64,000 nt of DNA from Hymenobacter norwichensis DSM 15439 (GTDB lineage Bacteria; Bacteroidota; Bacteroidia; Cytophagales; Hymenobacteraceae). The DNA lies in NCBI RefSeq assembly GCF_000420705.1, contig NZ_ATVL01000006.1:434001-498000 (forward strand), read 5' to 3'. Below, piece by piece: positions 1 through 7,999 of the stretch; within the stretch, counting starts at the first letter, position 1, and each line of letters opens with the position of its first letter. The notes under the pieces are model-generated. The model was not told where the DNA came from, searched no databases, and saw only the letters and a list, made by a program, of their open reading frames with translations. The translations under genes and the position numbers were made by a program.

Positions 1-1456
1 AAGCCACTTCCAGCCCGCCCGATACCGCAATGCAGCCCGAGGCGGCCAGCAGCCGACATAGGTCGGGCGTGAAGGTTTTCTCGAAGCGAATATTGCCCCA
101 CCACGTAATGCTCACGCGCCGTTTAAGCAGCTCGATGGCCAAGTCGCGCAGGGCCAGCGGCGGGGCAGCTTCATCCACAAAGTGAAAGCCGGTCTGGCCG
201 GTTTGAGCAATGATTTGCTCGATACGGTCTACCAGCAACGTGGCCGGCGCAGTTTCGTAGCGCGAAATATAATCCAGCGTGACGTCGCAGAACGAACAGC
301 GCTTCCAGTAGCAGCCGTGCGCCACCGTGAGCTTGTTCCAGCGCCCGTCGCTCCAGAGGCGGTGCATGGGGTTCAGCACCTCAATCACCGACAGGTACTC
401 GCTCAATGGCAAATCCGAATAATCAGGAGTGCCCACCTCCGGGTGCGGAATATCAGGGTGCGGGTGATTGACATACTCCACCTCGCCGGCCGCATTGCGC
501 AGAAATGTACGTTGTAAGGTTTGAGCTGTTAGCTGCTGGGTGTTAGCTGCTGACTGTTGTTCTGCACTGTTGTTGTTGAACGAAGAGCTAACACCCAGCA
601 GCTCTGAACTAATAGCCTCTAAAAGACGCAGCCACGGACCTTCGCCGTCGTCCAGCGTCAGGTAGTCGATGTAATCGAAAAAGCGGGGCTCCCGAATTTG
701 GCGCAGCTCGGTGTTGGGGTAGCCACCACCCATCAACGTTTTGGTGTTCGGGCTGATTTCCTTGATGCGGCCGGCCAGCCGGAGCGCGCCGTACAGGTTG
801 CCCGGAAACGGCACCGTGAACCCCAACACATCGGGCTGCACCCGCGCTACCAGCTCATCGGCCAGTTCCAGCAGCATGGTATCCAGTAGATTAGTCGGAG
901 CCAATAAGGCTTCGTGCATGGCATCAAATGTGGTGGCCGACATACCTAGCTTCTCAGCGTAGCGCGAAAAGCCGAACTGCGGCCCCACGGTTTCCTTTAT
1001 TAAGTCGCCGAGGTCTTCCAGATACAGCGTGGCGAGGTGGCGGGCCTGGTCGGTGAGGCCCATACTGCCGAAGGCCGTTTCCAAATCGGCCACGTTGTCG
1101 AAGCGGCCGGCTTCGGGCAGAAACCTACTGTGGCAGATGCGTGGCGCCAGCGTGTTGTCTTTGTTTTGCAGGAACCGAATAACCGGTTCGATGGTGCTGA
1201 GGTAGCTGCGCTGGAGCCGCAGCATGCGGCGGGCATTGTCGCTGAGTTTGAAGTTGCCGGCTTCAATGGCCGCAAACACCCGGCGCAGCCCCGCCTGCGA
1301 GAACAGCTTCAGCACCAGTTCCAGCCCCAAATCTGCCTGCGTGACGTGGGTGTAGCCGCGCCCTCCCAAAAAGCCTTTCAGGTAGGCAGTGGCCGGATAC
1401 GGCGTATTCAGCTGCGTAAGCGGCGGGGTAACAAGCAGGATGCGAAGGTCAGACAC
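1..1456 (-). CDS. B12-binding-domain radical SAM protein (partial, 3' end outside window)
   Basis: About 485 codons are visible and the C-terminus runs off the left edge. The N-terminal part reads MSDLRILLVTPPLTQ, as in radical SAM proteins with a cobalamin-binding Rossmann domain; the stretch around residues 215-250 (GFTVPFPGN, then LMGGGYPN) fits that domain. The 4Fe-4S/SAM motif C-x3-C-x2-C is at Cys382, Cys386 and Cys389 (GCYWKRCSFCD). The substrate cannot be told from sequence. The start is a GTG at 1456, chosen because it lies 27 bases after a TATCTTTG promoter element and gives the family N-terminus. A Ser/Asn/Gln-rich insert near residues 285-320, between the two domains, is encoded by an inverted repeat. 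That insert is unlike the rest of the protein and looks acquired. Confidence 0.85.
   Translation of the reverse strand, partial: MSDLRILLVTPPLTQLNTPYPATAYLKGFLGGRGYTHVTQADLGLELVLKLFSQAGLRRVFAAIEAGNFKLSDNARRMLRLQRSYLSTIEPVIRFLQNKDNTLAPRICHSRFLPEAGRFDNVADLETAFGSMGLTDQARHLATLYLEDLGDLIKETVGPQFGFSRYAEKLGMSATTFDAMHEALLAPTNLLDTMLLELADELVARVQPDVLGFTVPFPGNLYGALRLAGRIKEISPNTKTLMGGGYPNTELRQIREPRFFDYIDYLTLDDGEGPWLRLLEAISSELLGVSSSFNNNSAEQQSAANTQQLTAQTLQRTFLRNAAGEVEYVNHPHPDIPHPEVGTPDYSDLPLSEYLSVIEVLNPMHRLWSDGRWNKLTVAHGCYWKRCSFCDVTLDYISRYETAPATLLVDRIEQIIAQTGQTGFHFVDEAAPPLALRDLAIELLKRRVSITWWGNIRFEKTFTPDLCRLLAASGCIAVSGGLEVA
531..603. repeat. Inverted repeat of heptamer-like words inside the radical SAM coding region
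   Basis: The arms 531-548 and 586-603 are exact reverse complements (18 bp). The left arm continues outward and inward as 7-base words such as TGTTAGC, TGCTGGG, TGTTAGC and TGCTGAC. The repeat stays in frame and encodes a Ser/Gln/Asn-rich linker. It shares its architecture, not its sequence, with five intergenic palindromes elsewhere in the window. Confidence 0.8.
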
Positions 1457-1482
1457 GGCAGCACAACAAACGAGGCGGACCG

Positions 1483-1490
1483 CAAAGATA
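1483..1490 (-). promoter_or_regulatory. Bacteroidota -7 promoter element (TATCTTTG) for the radical SAM gene
   Basis: Reading the minus strand, TATCTTTG matches the TAnnTTTG consensus and ends 27 bases before the GTG start. A TTTG at 1510-1507 could serve as -33, but the spacer is only 16 bases, so the -33 assignment is uncertain. Confidence 0.6.
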
Positions 1491-1530
1491 CGGCTCGATG
1501 AAACGCCAAATGGTCTACTGTCGTTCCGTT

Positions 1531-2937
1531 CTACTGCCCCATCTTCATCAACGAGGGGTTCAGCCGCAAATACACCTGCGCCGAAACGGGCGTGGAGCCA
1601 TAATAGGCTTTAATGTCGGCATCGGGCCGGTACACGGTAGCTTGGGCGCCAAGCGTAAGGTCGGTGTGGGCTAGCTGCGCTACGCGGTAGTTGGCCCCCA
1701 GCGTGAGAGCGTGCACGTTGTAGTTGAGGTGGCCGGTATCGGGGGCGTTGCGGGGAATTCGTAGCTCCTCGTCAGACTTCTGCACGAATTCGTAGCGGCC
1801 GTACACGGCAGGCTTGCCGAGCTGCACGTTGGTTTCGGCTAGAACCGAGTGCGAAGCCGGGTCGGTGTGGCCGTCAGCTACGTGCTGGTTCATGCCCCAC
1901 ACCAGCGCCGAAGTGATGTACCGATAGTCGCCCCACATGTTGCTTTGGATGATGGAAGCCGTGGTGCGCTTCACGTCCTCGTCGATGTGCAGCTCCTCAG
2001 GGCTCTTGATAAAGGCGCGGCTCACCTGCAAGGCTAGGCTGGGTGTAGGGTTCCAGTTTAGGCGGCCTGCCCACGAGTCAGCACGAGGCTTGTCGAAGCC
2101 ATAGCGGTGCTCGTTGGGCTCCCGGCCCGTAAAGTTGGAGCCTTCCAGCTTGAACTGCTTGTAGCGCAATCCCAGCGTAGCCACCCCAAACGTAATATGG
2201 GTAGCGTCTTGCCAGTGGTGACCCAGCGCAGCATCGGGGTTGGGCATGGCCGAAATCCGGTGCATAAAGGCCACAGGACCGATAGCCGGCTCGCCGGGGT
2301 AGCCGAGGTAGGCGGTGAGGTCAACGTCTTCGCTGAAAGAATGCGTGTAGGCCACGCTCAGCGCCGAAAACAGGTCGTGGGGGTGCTGGCGGTCTACTAG
2401 AGGCTGGCCCTTATACGCTTCTCCGCTTTGGAACAGCAGCGGGTAGCCGTTGCCGCTTTCCGTGAGCGGGTCGAGGGAAAGCATGGCCGTCAGGTTCAGC
2501 AAGCCTTTCTCGCCAATCGGACGCTGGGCCATGGTCATAAACCAGTTAGGAGCCCCAAACGCGCCGCCACCCCGCTGGCCAGCGTCGCGCCCGAGGTTCT
2601 GGCGGGAGTAGCGCACATTCACGGCTCCGTGGTTCATCACCATCCATTGCCCGTGGTGGCTCATCCACATATACATAGGCGTTTTGTCGGGGTTCCAGGC
2701 CGTGCCCGAGCCGTTGCGGTTCATGGGCAGGTTGCGCGAGTAAGCGTGGCTCATATTCATGCCCATGCCTTCATGGCCCATTGCACCATGGTCCATACCT
2801 GCGTGATTCATGTGTGCTTGGCTGGTATCAGGTGGCGCCATGCCAGGCATCTGGTGGCCTTGGTGCTGACTGTAAGCAAGCGTGCTAGCCAATGGCAGCA
2901 GGCTTGCCAGGAAAAATGCGCGTTTAGAATGTGCCAT
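1531..2937 (-). CDS. Met/His-rich outer-membrane beta-barrel protein, probable copper-response gene
   Basis: The product has 468 residues and starts at the ATG at 2937 (MAHSKRAFFLASLLPLAS), giving a signal peptide cleaved near LAYSQ. Residues 20-65 are packed with Met and His (motifs MNHAGMDHGAM and HEGMGMNM), a composition typical of Cu(I)/Ag(I)-handling proteins. The remainder alternates aromatic and polar strands and ends in a short hydrophobic stretch, as in outer-membrane barrels. I recognise the family only as a conserved uncharacterised protein found near metal-resistance genes. The gene directly upstream on the same strand encodes an HMA-AraC regulator, which supports a copper role by context. 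A terminator-like hairpin ends just before the start codon. No enzymatic motif is visible. Confidence 0.8.
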   Translation of the reverse strand: MAHSKRAFFLASLLPLASTLAYSQHQGHQMPGMAPPDTSQAHMNHAGMDHGAMGHEGMGMNMSHAYSRNLPMNRNGSGTAWNPDKTPMYMWMSHHGQWMVMNHGAVNVRYSRQNLGRDAGQRGGGAFGAPNWFMTMAQRPIGEKGLLNLTAMLSLDPLTESGNGYPLLFQSGEAYKGQPLVDRQHPHDLFSALSVAYTHSFSEDVDLTAYLGYPGEPAIGPVAFMHRISAMPNPDAALGHHWQDATHITFGVATLGLRYKQFKLEGSNFTGREPNEHRYGFDKPRADSWAGRLNWNPTPSLALQVSRAFIKSPEELHIDEDVKRTTASIIQSNMWGDYRYITSALVWGMNQHVADGHTDPASHSVLAETNVQLGKPAVYGRYEFVQKSDEELRIPRNAPDTGHLNYNVHALTLGANYRVAQLAHTDLTLGAQATVYRPDADIKAYYGSTPVSAQVYLRLNPSLMKMGQ

Positions 2938-2985
2938 AAAAAAGCCGGGGTACTGAAAGGAAGTAACTCCTATCAATACCCCGGC
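2938..2985 (-). terminator. Terminator-like hairpin with T-run abutting the start codon of the Met/His-rich gene
   Basis: On the minus strand the arms GCCGGGGTA (2985-2977) and TACCCCGGC (2952-2944) enclose a 24-base loop. A run of T follows and leads straight into the ATG at 2937. It could end transcription of the upstream regulator gene, act as a conditional attenuator, or mask the ribosome entry region. Confidence 0.65.
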
Positions 2986-3056
2986 GGGCCTTATCAGGTT
3001 ATACAGAATCCGGCTGGTATACGTACGAAACTCGGCCGTTCAGCTTCCGCGCTGGG

Positions 3057-3629
3057 TTATGCCAGCTGGTCCAATGACAGACGCTTGGGCATCAGGTCGC
3101 GGCGGAATTCGCTAACGGAGCGGCCGGTCACTTGGCGGAACTGGTTGCTTAGGTGCTGGCCGCTGCTGTAGCGCATCTGGTCGGCAATTTCGCTCAGCGT
3201 CATTTCGTTGTAGCTCAGCATCTCTTTCACCTGCTCGATTTTCAGCCGAATCAAGTATTTCTCGATGGTAAGATTGGCCGTGCGCGAGAAAACTTTGCTC
3301 AGGTGCGAATACGTAGCTGCAAACCGGTCGGTAAGGAAAGCCGAAGTGGTAAGAGGCATACGAGCCGTGCGCAAGTGCTCCAGATACTCGGCCAGTGCGG
3401 CTTTAATTTGTTCGGTCATCTGCTCGGCCCGGCCCATGAGCACATCAAAGCCGGCTTCACGCAGAATGGGGGCCACGGCTGCCGGGTCGGCGGGCGTGTC
3501 TTTATCGAGTTGGGCGTGGCCCAGCGTTACCTCCGTGGGGTGGTAACCAGCTTGTTCGAGTAAGGAGCGGACGGCCTCCACGCAACGTGGACAAACCATA
3601 TTCTTGATATGAAGCAGCGTTGTTTTCAC
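3057..3629 (-). CDS. AraC-family regulator with N-terminal heavy-metal-associated (HMA) domain
   Basis: This 190-residue protein has two parts. Residues 1-65 form an HMA-like ferredoxin fold with the metal motif M-x-C-x2-C (KNMVCPRCVEAV). Residues 90-185 form an AraC-type double helix-turn-helix (LSEIADQMRYSS, then LSNQFRQVTGRSVSEFRR). It probably senses a soft metal such as Cu(I) and controls nearby genes. The 119-base gap to the Met/His-rich outer-membrane gene downstream supports that target. The start codon is GTG at 3629. AraC proteins with such a domain are common in Bacteroidota; the identity of the metal is inference. Confidence 0.85.
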   Translation of the reverse strand: MKTTLLHIKNMVCPRCVEAVRSLLEQAGYHPTEVTLGHAQLDKDTPADPAAVAPILREAGFDVLMGRAEQMTEQIKAALAEYLEHLRTARMPLTTSAFLTDRFAATYSHLSKVFSRTANLTIEKYLIRLKIEQVKEMLSYNEMTLSEIADQMRYSSGQHLSNQFRQVTGRSVSEFRRDLMPKRLSLDQLA

Positions 3630-3640
3630 GGGTTACAAGA

Positions 3641-3979
3641 TTATTTATTCAAACCACTTACAGTACGCGCAGGCTTGCGCACGGTTGCCGAAGTAGAAGC
3701 CGAACGAGGCTTGCGAGCAGGCTGAACAGTTTCTGCTGTCCAACTCTTCCCAAACCAGTGAGCGGCTGCCCAGCTTACAAAGGGCACAACTCCCAGAAAT
3801 GTTACTGCCAACAGCCAGAAAAATACGAAAAAACTGCCAACTAGCCGGCCGAAAAATTCATCCTCGAATCCGAATAAAAAACTAATCAGCGCAAATGACA
3901 GCGCCAGGCTAATGGCGGCCAATACGCCGGCCCGGCGTAGCAGCGGCTGATAGTTGAAAGAAGTAACGCGACGACTCAT
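3641..3979 (-). CDS. Small membrane protein of unknown function
   Basis: The 112-residue product starts at an ATG (MSRRVTSF). Two hydrophobic segments, near residues 17-37 and 44-72, are predicted membrane helices. They are followed by a basic, Ser/Thr/Arg-rich tail of about 35 residues (ARKPRSASTSATVRKPAR), presumably cytoplasmic. No family is recognised. It ends 11 bases before the AraC-type regulator and could be cotranscribed with it, but nothing in its sequence points to metal handling. Confidence 0.6.
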   Translation of the reverse strand: MSRRVTSFNYQPLLRRAGVLAAISLALSFALISFLFGFEDEFFGRLVGSFFVFFWLLAVTFLGVVPFVSWAAAHWFGKSWTAETVQPARKPRSASTSATVRKPARTVSGLNK

Positions 3980-4125
3980 ACAAACAAGGGTAGACCCCCA
4001 AATATACCGTTTCCAACCGAGGCCGGCGACTACTCCGTTGTGGGGTGCTCCGTAACGATGCGCTTCCGTTGCCGTATCAGGGAAGGCTATTTTGCCTTGT
4101 ACCCTGCCAACCTCCCTTCTGTACT

Positions 4126-4407
4126 ATGAAATATTCCACGCTGCCCCGCTTGCTGGTTGCTGCCGCTTTGCTTGCCACGCCCGCGCTTACTTCCTGCGGT
4201 ACAGGCACCAAGTCTGGTGATACCAACGTAGAATCCGACGTTGCCAAAGACAATGACGCCGATGCCCTGGAACCCACCGGCACTGGCGGCGACGAAGCCA
4301 CGTCCGGCATGAACAACGACACCAGCACCGCCCCCAGCAACCGCGAAGTGTACGAAGGTGCCGCCGAGCGCGAAGACCGTAACAACGACGGCATGACCGA
4401 TAAATAG
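4126..4407 (+). CDS. Small acidic lipoprotein
   Basis: The 93-residue product starts at the ATG at 4126 (MKYSTLPRLLVAAALL). It has a signal peptide and a lipobox ending LTSC, so it should be a lipid-anchored envelope protein. The mature part is hydrophilic and rich in Asp, Asn, Thr and Gly, ending EREDRNNDGMTDK, which resembles a calcium-binding-like DxNxDG loop. No conserved domain is recognised. Upstream in-frame codons were rejected as start because they would bury the signal peptide. A strong hairpin follows the stop codon. Confidence 0.7.
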   Translation: MKYSTLPRLLVAAALLATPALTSCGTGTKSGDTNVESDVAKDNDADALEPTGTGGDEATSGMNNDTSTAPSNREVYEGAAEREDRNNDGMTDK

Positions 4408-4436
4408 ACGGTTCAGTGCTCGATTCCAGCAATAAA

Positions 4437-4466
4437 AAGGCCGGCTCCCATACGGAGGCCGGCCTT
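4437..4466. terminator. Bidirectional rho-independent terminator
   Basis: The arms AAGGCCGGC (4437-4445) and GCCGGCCTT (4458-4466) pair over 9 bp. The hairpin lies between two convergent genes, with A-rich and T-rich flanks on the appropriate sides. Confidence 0.75.
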
Positions 4467-4487
4467 CTTACTAATTATTAATATAGA

Positions 4488-5585
4488 TTAATAGAACACA
4501 AACCCATTCGGGCCAATTTTAACTGTAAAGGAGTCGATAGCTGCACCCGTGTTCCGGAACCGGACTACTTGCCCGGCGGTGCTGAACGAAGGAGCAATGC
4601 CGCTGTATATGGTATTGTCCTGTGGGTCGATGCCGAGGCCGTAGATGCTGCGACGCCGAAAGAGGGGCGTAGTGGGCAAGTCGTTGTCGTTGATGCTTAG
4701 CCGGTACACGCCGCCCTGAAAAGTGTAGTACAGCTGGTCGCGGCTGCCGTTGATGCTCAGGCGGCCCGGCTGGGCTAGGTTGGTATTGAAAATACGAGTG
4801 CTAGCCGTGAAACTACCAGGCGTAAAGCTCGACAGGCTACCCTTGCTGGTGAGGTTGTAATCGACGTTATAATTGATGTCGTACACCACCCGGCCGCTGC
4901 TCAGTACCCACACGCGGTTGTTGCGGTCCAGTACCAGGCTATTTGGAGCATCTCCTACAGTAACGGTGCCTTCCACGGTATCGGTATCGGTGTTGATAAC
5001 AGTAACCGTGCTGCCACCGTTGTTGGTGACGTATACCCGGTTGCCCACTACCAGCAGGTGCTCTGGCTGTTTGCCTACGGCAATAGTTTTTATTACGGTA
5101 TTGGTTTTGAGGTTGATAACCGATACCTGGCCGGTGGCCACTGAGTACGATACAGTTTCGGTAACGTAGCCTTTCTCGGCCGAAGCCGCTGCAAAGTAGC
5201 GGGGTAGCTTGAGCCCAGTAATAGTAGCCAACGAGCGGAACGTGCGCAGGTTCACCACTTCCAGCTTGTTGCTGTTATTAACCACAATGTAGCCGGTGCT
5301 GTCCCGCACAGACATGTTCTGAGCTACGTCGCCAAGCGGGCGGCTGTTGGCGGCCGAAAACAACGAGAGGTTTGAAACTTTGTTGGTAGCCTTGCTAAAC
5401 GAGCTGATTTCAGCGTTGGATTGCAGAAAGTTGCCTTCGTTCACTACAAACACGGTTTTGGTCTCTACCGTCGGTTCGGCAGGTTCCGGAGTGGAAGAAG
5501 GGTCGCAAGCCAGCAAGCTGAAAGCGGCAGCAGCACCCAGTACCAGCCGGGTAGGTACGCTCGAAAAGGTGGAAAATGGTTTCAT
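4488..5585 (-). CDS. BtuG-like YncE/DUF5074 beta-propeller lipoprotein (probable surface cobalamin-binding partner of BtuB)
   Basis: The 365-residue product has a lipoprotein signal peptide with lipobox LLAC (Cys27). Repeated blades follow (KTVFVVNEGNF, VYVTNNGGSTVTVIN, VGDAPNSLVLDRNNRVWVLS), as in YncE-type beta-propellers. It starts 45 bases after the TonB-dependent receptor gene on the same strand, so the two are very likely cotranscribed behind the cobalamin riboswitch. In Bacteroides, the propeller lipoprotein BtuG caps BtuB and captures B12 at the cell surface; the gene pairing, lipid anchor and fold suggest the same job here. Function by homology and context is probable. Affinity and substrate are unproven. 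Confidence 0.75.
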   Translation of the reverse strand: MKPFSTFSSVPTRLVLGAAAAFSLLACDPSSTPEPAEPTVETKTVFVVNEGNFLQSNAEISSFSKATNKVSNLSLFSAANSRPLGDVAQNMSVRDSTGYIVVNNSNKLEVVNLRTFRSLATITGLKLPRYFAAASAEKGYVTETVSYSVATGQVSVINLKTNTVIKTIAVGKQPEHLLVVGNRVYVTNNGGSTVTVINTDTDTVEGTVTVGDAPNSLVLDRNNRVWVLSSGRVVYDINYNVDYNLTSKGSLSSFTPGSFTASTRIFNTNLAQPGRLSINGSRDQLYYTFQGGVYRLSINDNDLPTTPLFRRRSIYGLGIDPQDNTIYSGIAPSFSTAGQVVRFRNTGAAIDSFTVKIGPNGFVFY

Positions 5586-5630
5586 TGAAACTAGGAAAAA
5601 AAGAAAAGTGAGGACAGAAGAAAAGGCTAC

Positions 5631-7607
5631 CTAGCGCCAGGCTAAGCGCACACTCAGGGCCATCGAGCGGGGCGGCATGGCTCGGTTCAGGTAGCTTTGG
5701 TAGTCGAGGTTGGTGAGGTTGAAGCCCTGCACCAGTCCCACCAGTTTCCAAGTAGGATTGAGTACCAGCGTGCGGCCCACGGAAGCATTAACCAAGAAGT
5801 AAGACGGCAGGAAACTCAGCCCCGAGGCATCGGTGTAACGGTAGCCCGTGAAGGTGCACGACGTGCTGGCCTGCCAGGCCTGCCACTGATGGTCGGTGGT
5901 GAAAGCTGCGGTGTGCAGCGGCACATAAAGAAGTTGCAGGCCAACAGGGTCGGTATCGGTGGGAGTGCCTTGCACCTTCTCCGACTGCGTGTAGGCATAC
6001 GCCAAGCGCGAGGTAAGCTGGTACGCGCCTGGCTTCCAGGTGAGCTGGGTGCTGGCCTCCAAGCCTTGGGCCCGCACTTTGCGCAAATTGCTCGGAGCCC
6101 AAACGCCCGTACTACCCGGTAGCCACTGCACCCAGTTGTCTACCAGCTGCCGGTAGCCAGTTAGCTCGGTTTGCAGCGTAATGTGGGCCGGGGTTCTGCG
6201 GAAAGTGTGTACCAAGCCCGCTTCGTAGCCGAATCCGCTTTCGGGGAGCAGGTTGGGGTTGCCACCGGGGCGCCAGTATCGTTCGTTGAGGGTAGGAGCC
6301 CGGTAGCTGCGCGAGGCATTGCCTTTCAGCTGCACACTTTGAGTGGCGGTTTCCAAGAGCTGCCATTCTGCGCCAAGGGTAGGCGTAAGCGGCGGACGGC
6401 GGCCCGGTAGCACCGCCTGGCGCAGGTTTAGGGAAAGGTGCAGCCGGGAGGTAGGATCGAAGCGCAACAGGCCGTAGCCGGCGTACCGGTTTTCGGTGAG
6501 TGCACTAGGACCGTAGCCATCTACCCGCGCCGCAAAGTGCTGCGCTTCGGCCCCCAACCGCACCGAAAGGGTAGTGGCTACGTTCCAGGTGTGCTCGGCC
6601 TGGGCCTGTGTGGTATGTACCGTTGATTCGCTGAGGCCGTTGGAGTCGTCGCGGTAGTTCAGCACGTCCTCAAACCATGCCGTTCGCACCGCCCATTCGT
6701 GCCGAACGCCTACTAGGCGGTAACCGGCCGTGAGGCGGCGGCTCTGGTCCCGCTCCTGCGCATTGCTGCTGGCAGCTCCAATGGCGGGCTGAAGTTGGCG
6801 GTCAGTATCGGTGAGCCAGAGGGCGGCCGTTAGTTCGCCGCGTTGTCCCACCCGCAACGTGAAATCCTGCGCTATGCTGGCCTGCCACAAACCGGCCGTT
6901 TCCTGCCGCCGCCGCACAATACCGCCAAGCTCGGGGGAACTGTACCGGAAGTTATTGTCGGTTTGGCGGTACGAGAGGCTGGTACGCAACGCTAGCTTCT
7001 GGTTGCTGAAGCTGCTTTCCAGCGTGCCGGCCCGCAACCCAAAGCTGCCGCCTTCCACCTGCAATGCCCCTTGTAGCCCCGTGCCCCACCGCACCGGCGA
7101 CGACAGCAGCAGCGTGCCGCCCACCGCTCCCGAGCCGTAGAGCCCTGCCGCCGGCCCCGGCTGTACGTCGATCTGGGTGTTGCCGCTCACAGGCAGCAAC
7201 GAGAAATCCGTTTGTCCCAGCGTGGGCAGCATGATGTTGAAGCCGTTCCAGAGCACCGCCGTGTGCTGCGCCGATGTGCCCCGCATGGTAATGGTGCTGA
7301 GTTGGCCAGGTCCGTAGTTTCGCAAGTAAAGCGGCGTGCGGGCCGACAGGACATCAGTTAGCGTGCCAGTCCGGTAAGGAGCTAGTGCCGCCGAATCCAG
7401 GGTAAGCACGCGGCTGCCCACCGCGAAGCGGCTAAGCTTTACGCCTTGTACCCGCACGTTGGGCAACTGCTGCACCGAGTCGATAGATGAAGGCGACTGA
7501 GCCCAGGCGGCAGTACCGCTCAGCAGTAGTAGAAACGAGTATAAGCCGCGAAGCTGGCGCGCCTTCCGAAGAAAGACGAGTTGGCGCCGCGCGTAAAAAG
7601 GTATCAT
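5631..7607 (-). CDS. btuB: TonB-dependent outer-membrane cobalamin receptor BtuB
   Basis: The 658-residue product has a signal peptide ending near TAAWAQ. A plug domain occupies about residues 45-170 (TLTDVLSARTPLYLRNYG, MRGTSAQHTAVLWNG, AAGLYGSGAVGGTL). The rest is a 22-strand-type barrel ending in SVRLAWR. It should import cobalamins with energy from TonB. A cobalamin riboswitch in its 5' leader is direct regulatory evidence for that substrate. The ATG at 7607 is preferred over an in-frame TTG at 7616, because a 44-codon ORF upstream ends in TGATG, overlapping this ATG by one base. The propeller lipoprotein gene follows 45 bases downstream. Confidence 0.9.
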   Translation of the reverse strand: MIPFYARRQLVFLRKARQLRGLYSFLLLLSGTAAWAQSPSSIDSVQQLPNVRVQGVKLSRFAVGSRVLTLDSAALAPYRTGTLTDVLSARTPLYLRNYGPGQLSTITMRGTSAQHTAVLWNGFNIMLPTLGQTDFSLLPVSGNTQIDVQPGPAAGLYGSGAVGGTLLLSSPVRWGTGLQGALQVEGGSFGLRAGTLESSFSNQKLALRTSLSYRQTDNNFRYSSPELGGIVRRRQETAGLWQASIAQDFTLRVGQRGELTAALWLTDTDRQLQPAIGAASSNAQERDQSRRLTAGYRLVGVRHEWAVRTAWFEDVLNYRDDSNGLSESTVHTTQAQAEHTWNVATTLSVRLGAEAQHFAARVDGYGPSALTENRYAGYGLLRFDPTSRLHLSLNLRQAVLPGRRPPLTPTLGAEWQLLETATQSVQLKGNASRSYRAPTLNERYWRPGGNPNLLPESGFGYEAGLVHTFRRTPAHITLQTELTGYRQLVDNWVQWLPGSTGVWAPSNLRKVRAQGLEASTQLTWKPGAYQLTSRLAYAYTQSEKVQGTPTDTDPVGLQLLYVPLHTAAFTTDHQWQAWQASTSCTFTGYRYTDASGLSFLPSYFLVNASVGRTLVLNPTWKLVGLVQGFNLTNLDYQSYLNRAMPPRSMALSVRLAWR

Positions 7608-7741
7608 CAGAACCAAATTTTCAGCTTAGGAAAATTCAGTTCAAAACTTCCATCGTGGGTTTCCTCCGAAAAAGAATACCACGCCGAAGCCGAGGCCGAA
7701 AACAGGAAAATTGGCCGCCCAAAAGTAGCCACTGCATTCAT
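7607..7741 (-). CDS. Possible 44-codon leader ORF coupled to btuB
   Basis: An ATG at 7741 opens a 44-codon frame whose TGA overlaps the btuB ATG by one base (TGATG). It lies between the cobalamin riboswitch and btuB. Purine-rich GGAGGAAGG and GGCGGAG sequences stand before its ATG, which is unusual here because most genes lack a Shine-Dalgarno. The peptide (begins MNAVATFGRPIFLF, ends LKIWF) resembles nothing I know. It may be a translational coupling device for the riboswitch, or chance. Confidence 0.35.
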   Translation of the reverse strand: MNAVATFGRPIFLFSASASAWYSFSEETHDGSFELNFPKLKIWF

Positions 7742-7780
7742 TCTCCGCCCTTCCTCCGAGGACGCTGAACATTAGGAAAT

Positions 7781-7993
7781 GCAAAGGCAGGTCTCCTGGC
7801 TTGCTCCCGGCGCGCCGCCTTCCCGTCTCTCGGGCCGGTACCTGCCAACTACGGCGGGGGCACCAGCCTTCAGCGAAACAGTGGCAGCAGAGGCGCGCCA
7901 AACTCGTGAAGCGTACAGTTGCGGGGACAGCTCCGGCATTCAACCGGATTCCCTTTTCAGCCTCGCTCCGCAATTGGAGTCTGGCCACCTTTA
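7781..7993 (-). promoter_or_regulatory. Cobalamin (AdoCbl/B12) riboswitch
   Basis: On the minus strand the conserved blocks appear in order: CCGGTTGAATGCCGG, then CCCCGCAACTGTACGC (7926-7911), then GCCACTG (7885-7879), and finally AGCCAGGAGACCTGCC (7801-7786). These are the hallmark elements of the B12 riboswitch. A TATCTTTG promoter element lies just upstream, and the downstream genes encode a TonB receptor and a propeller lipoprotein. The expression platform is not obvious. No clean terminator with a T-run is seen between aptamer and btuB, so translational control is more likely. Confidence 0.95.
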
Positions 7994-7999
7994 CGGCCG

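Noticed and set aside
7641..7988. 115-codon minus-strand frame over the riboswitch
   Set aside because: It is read through the conserved aptamer blocks, so the RNA explains the sequence.
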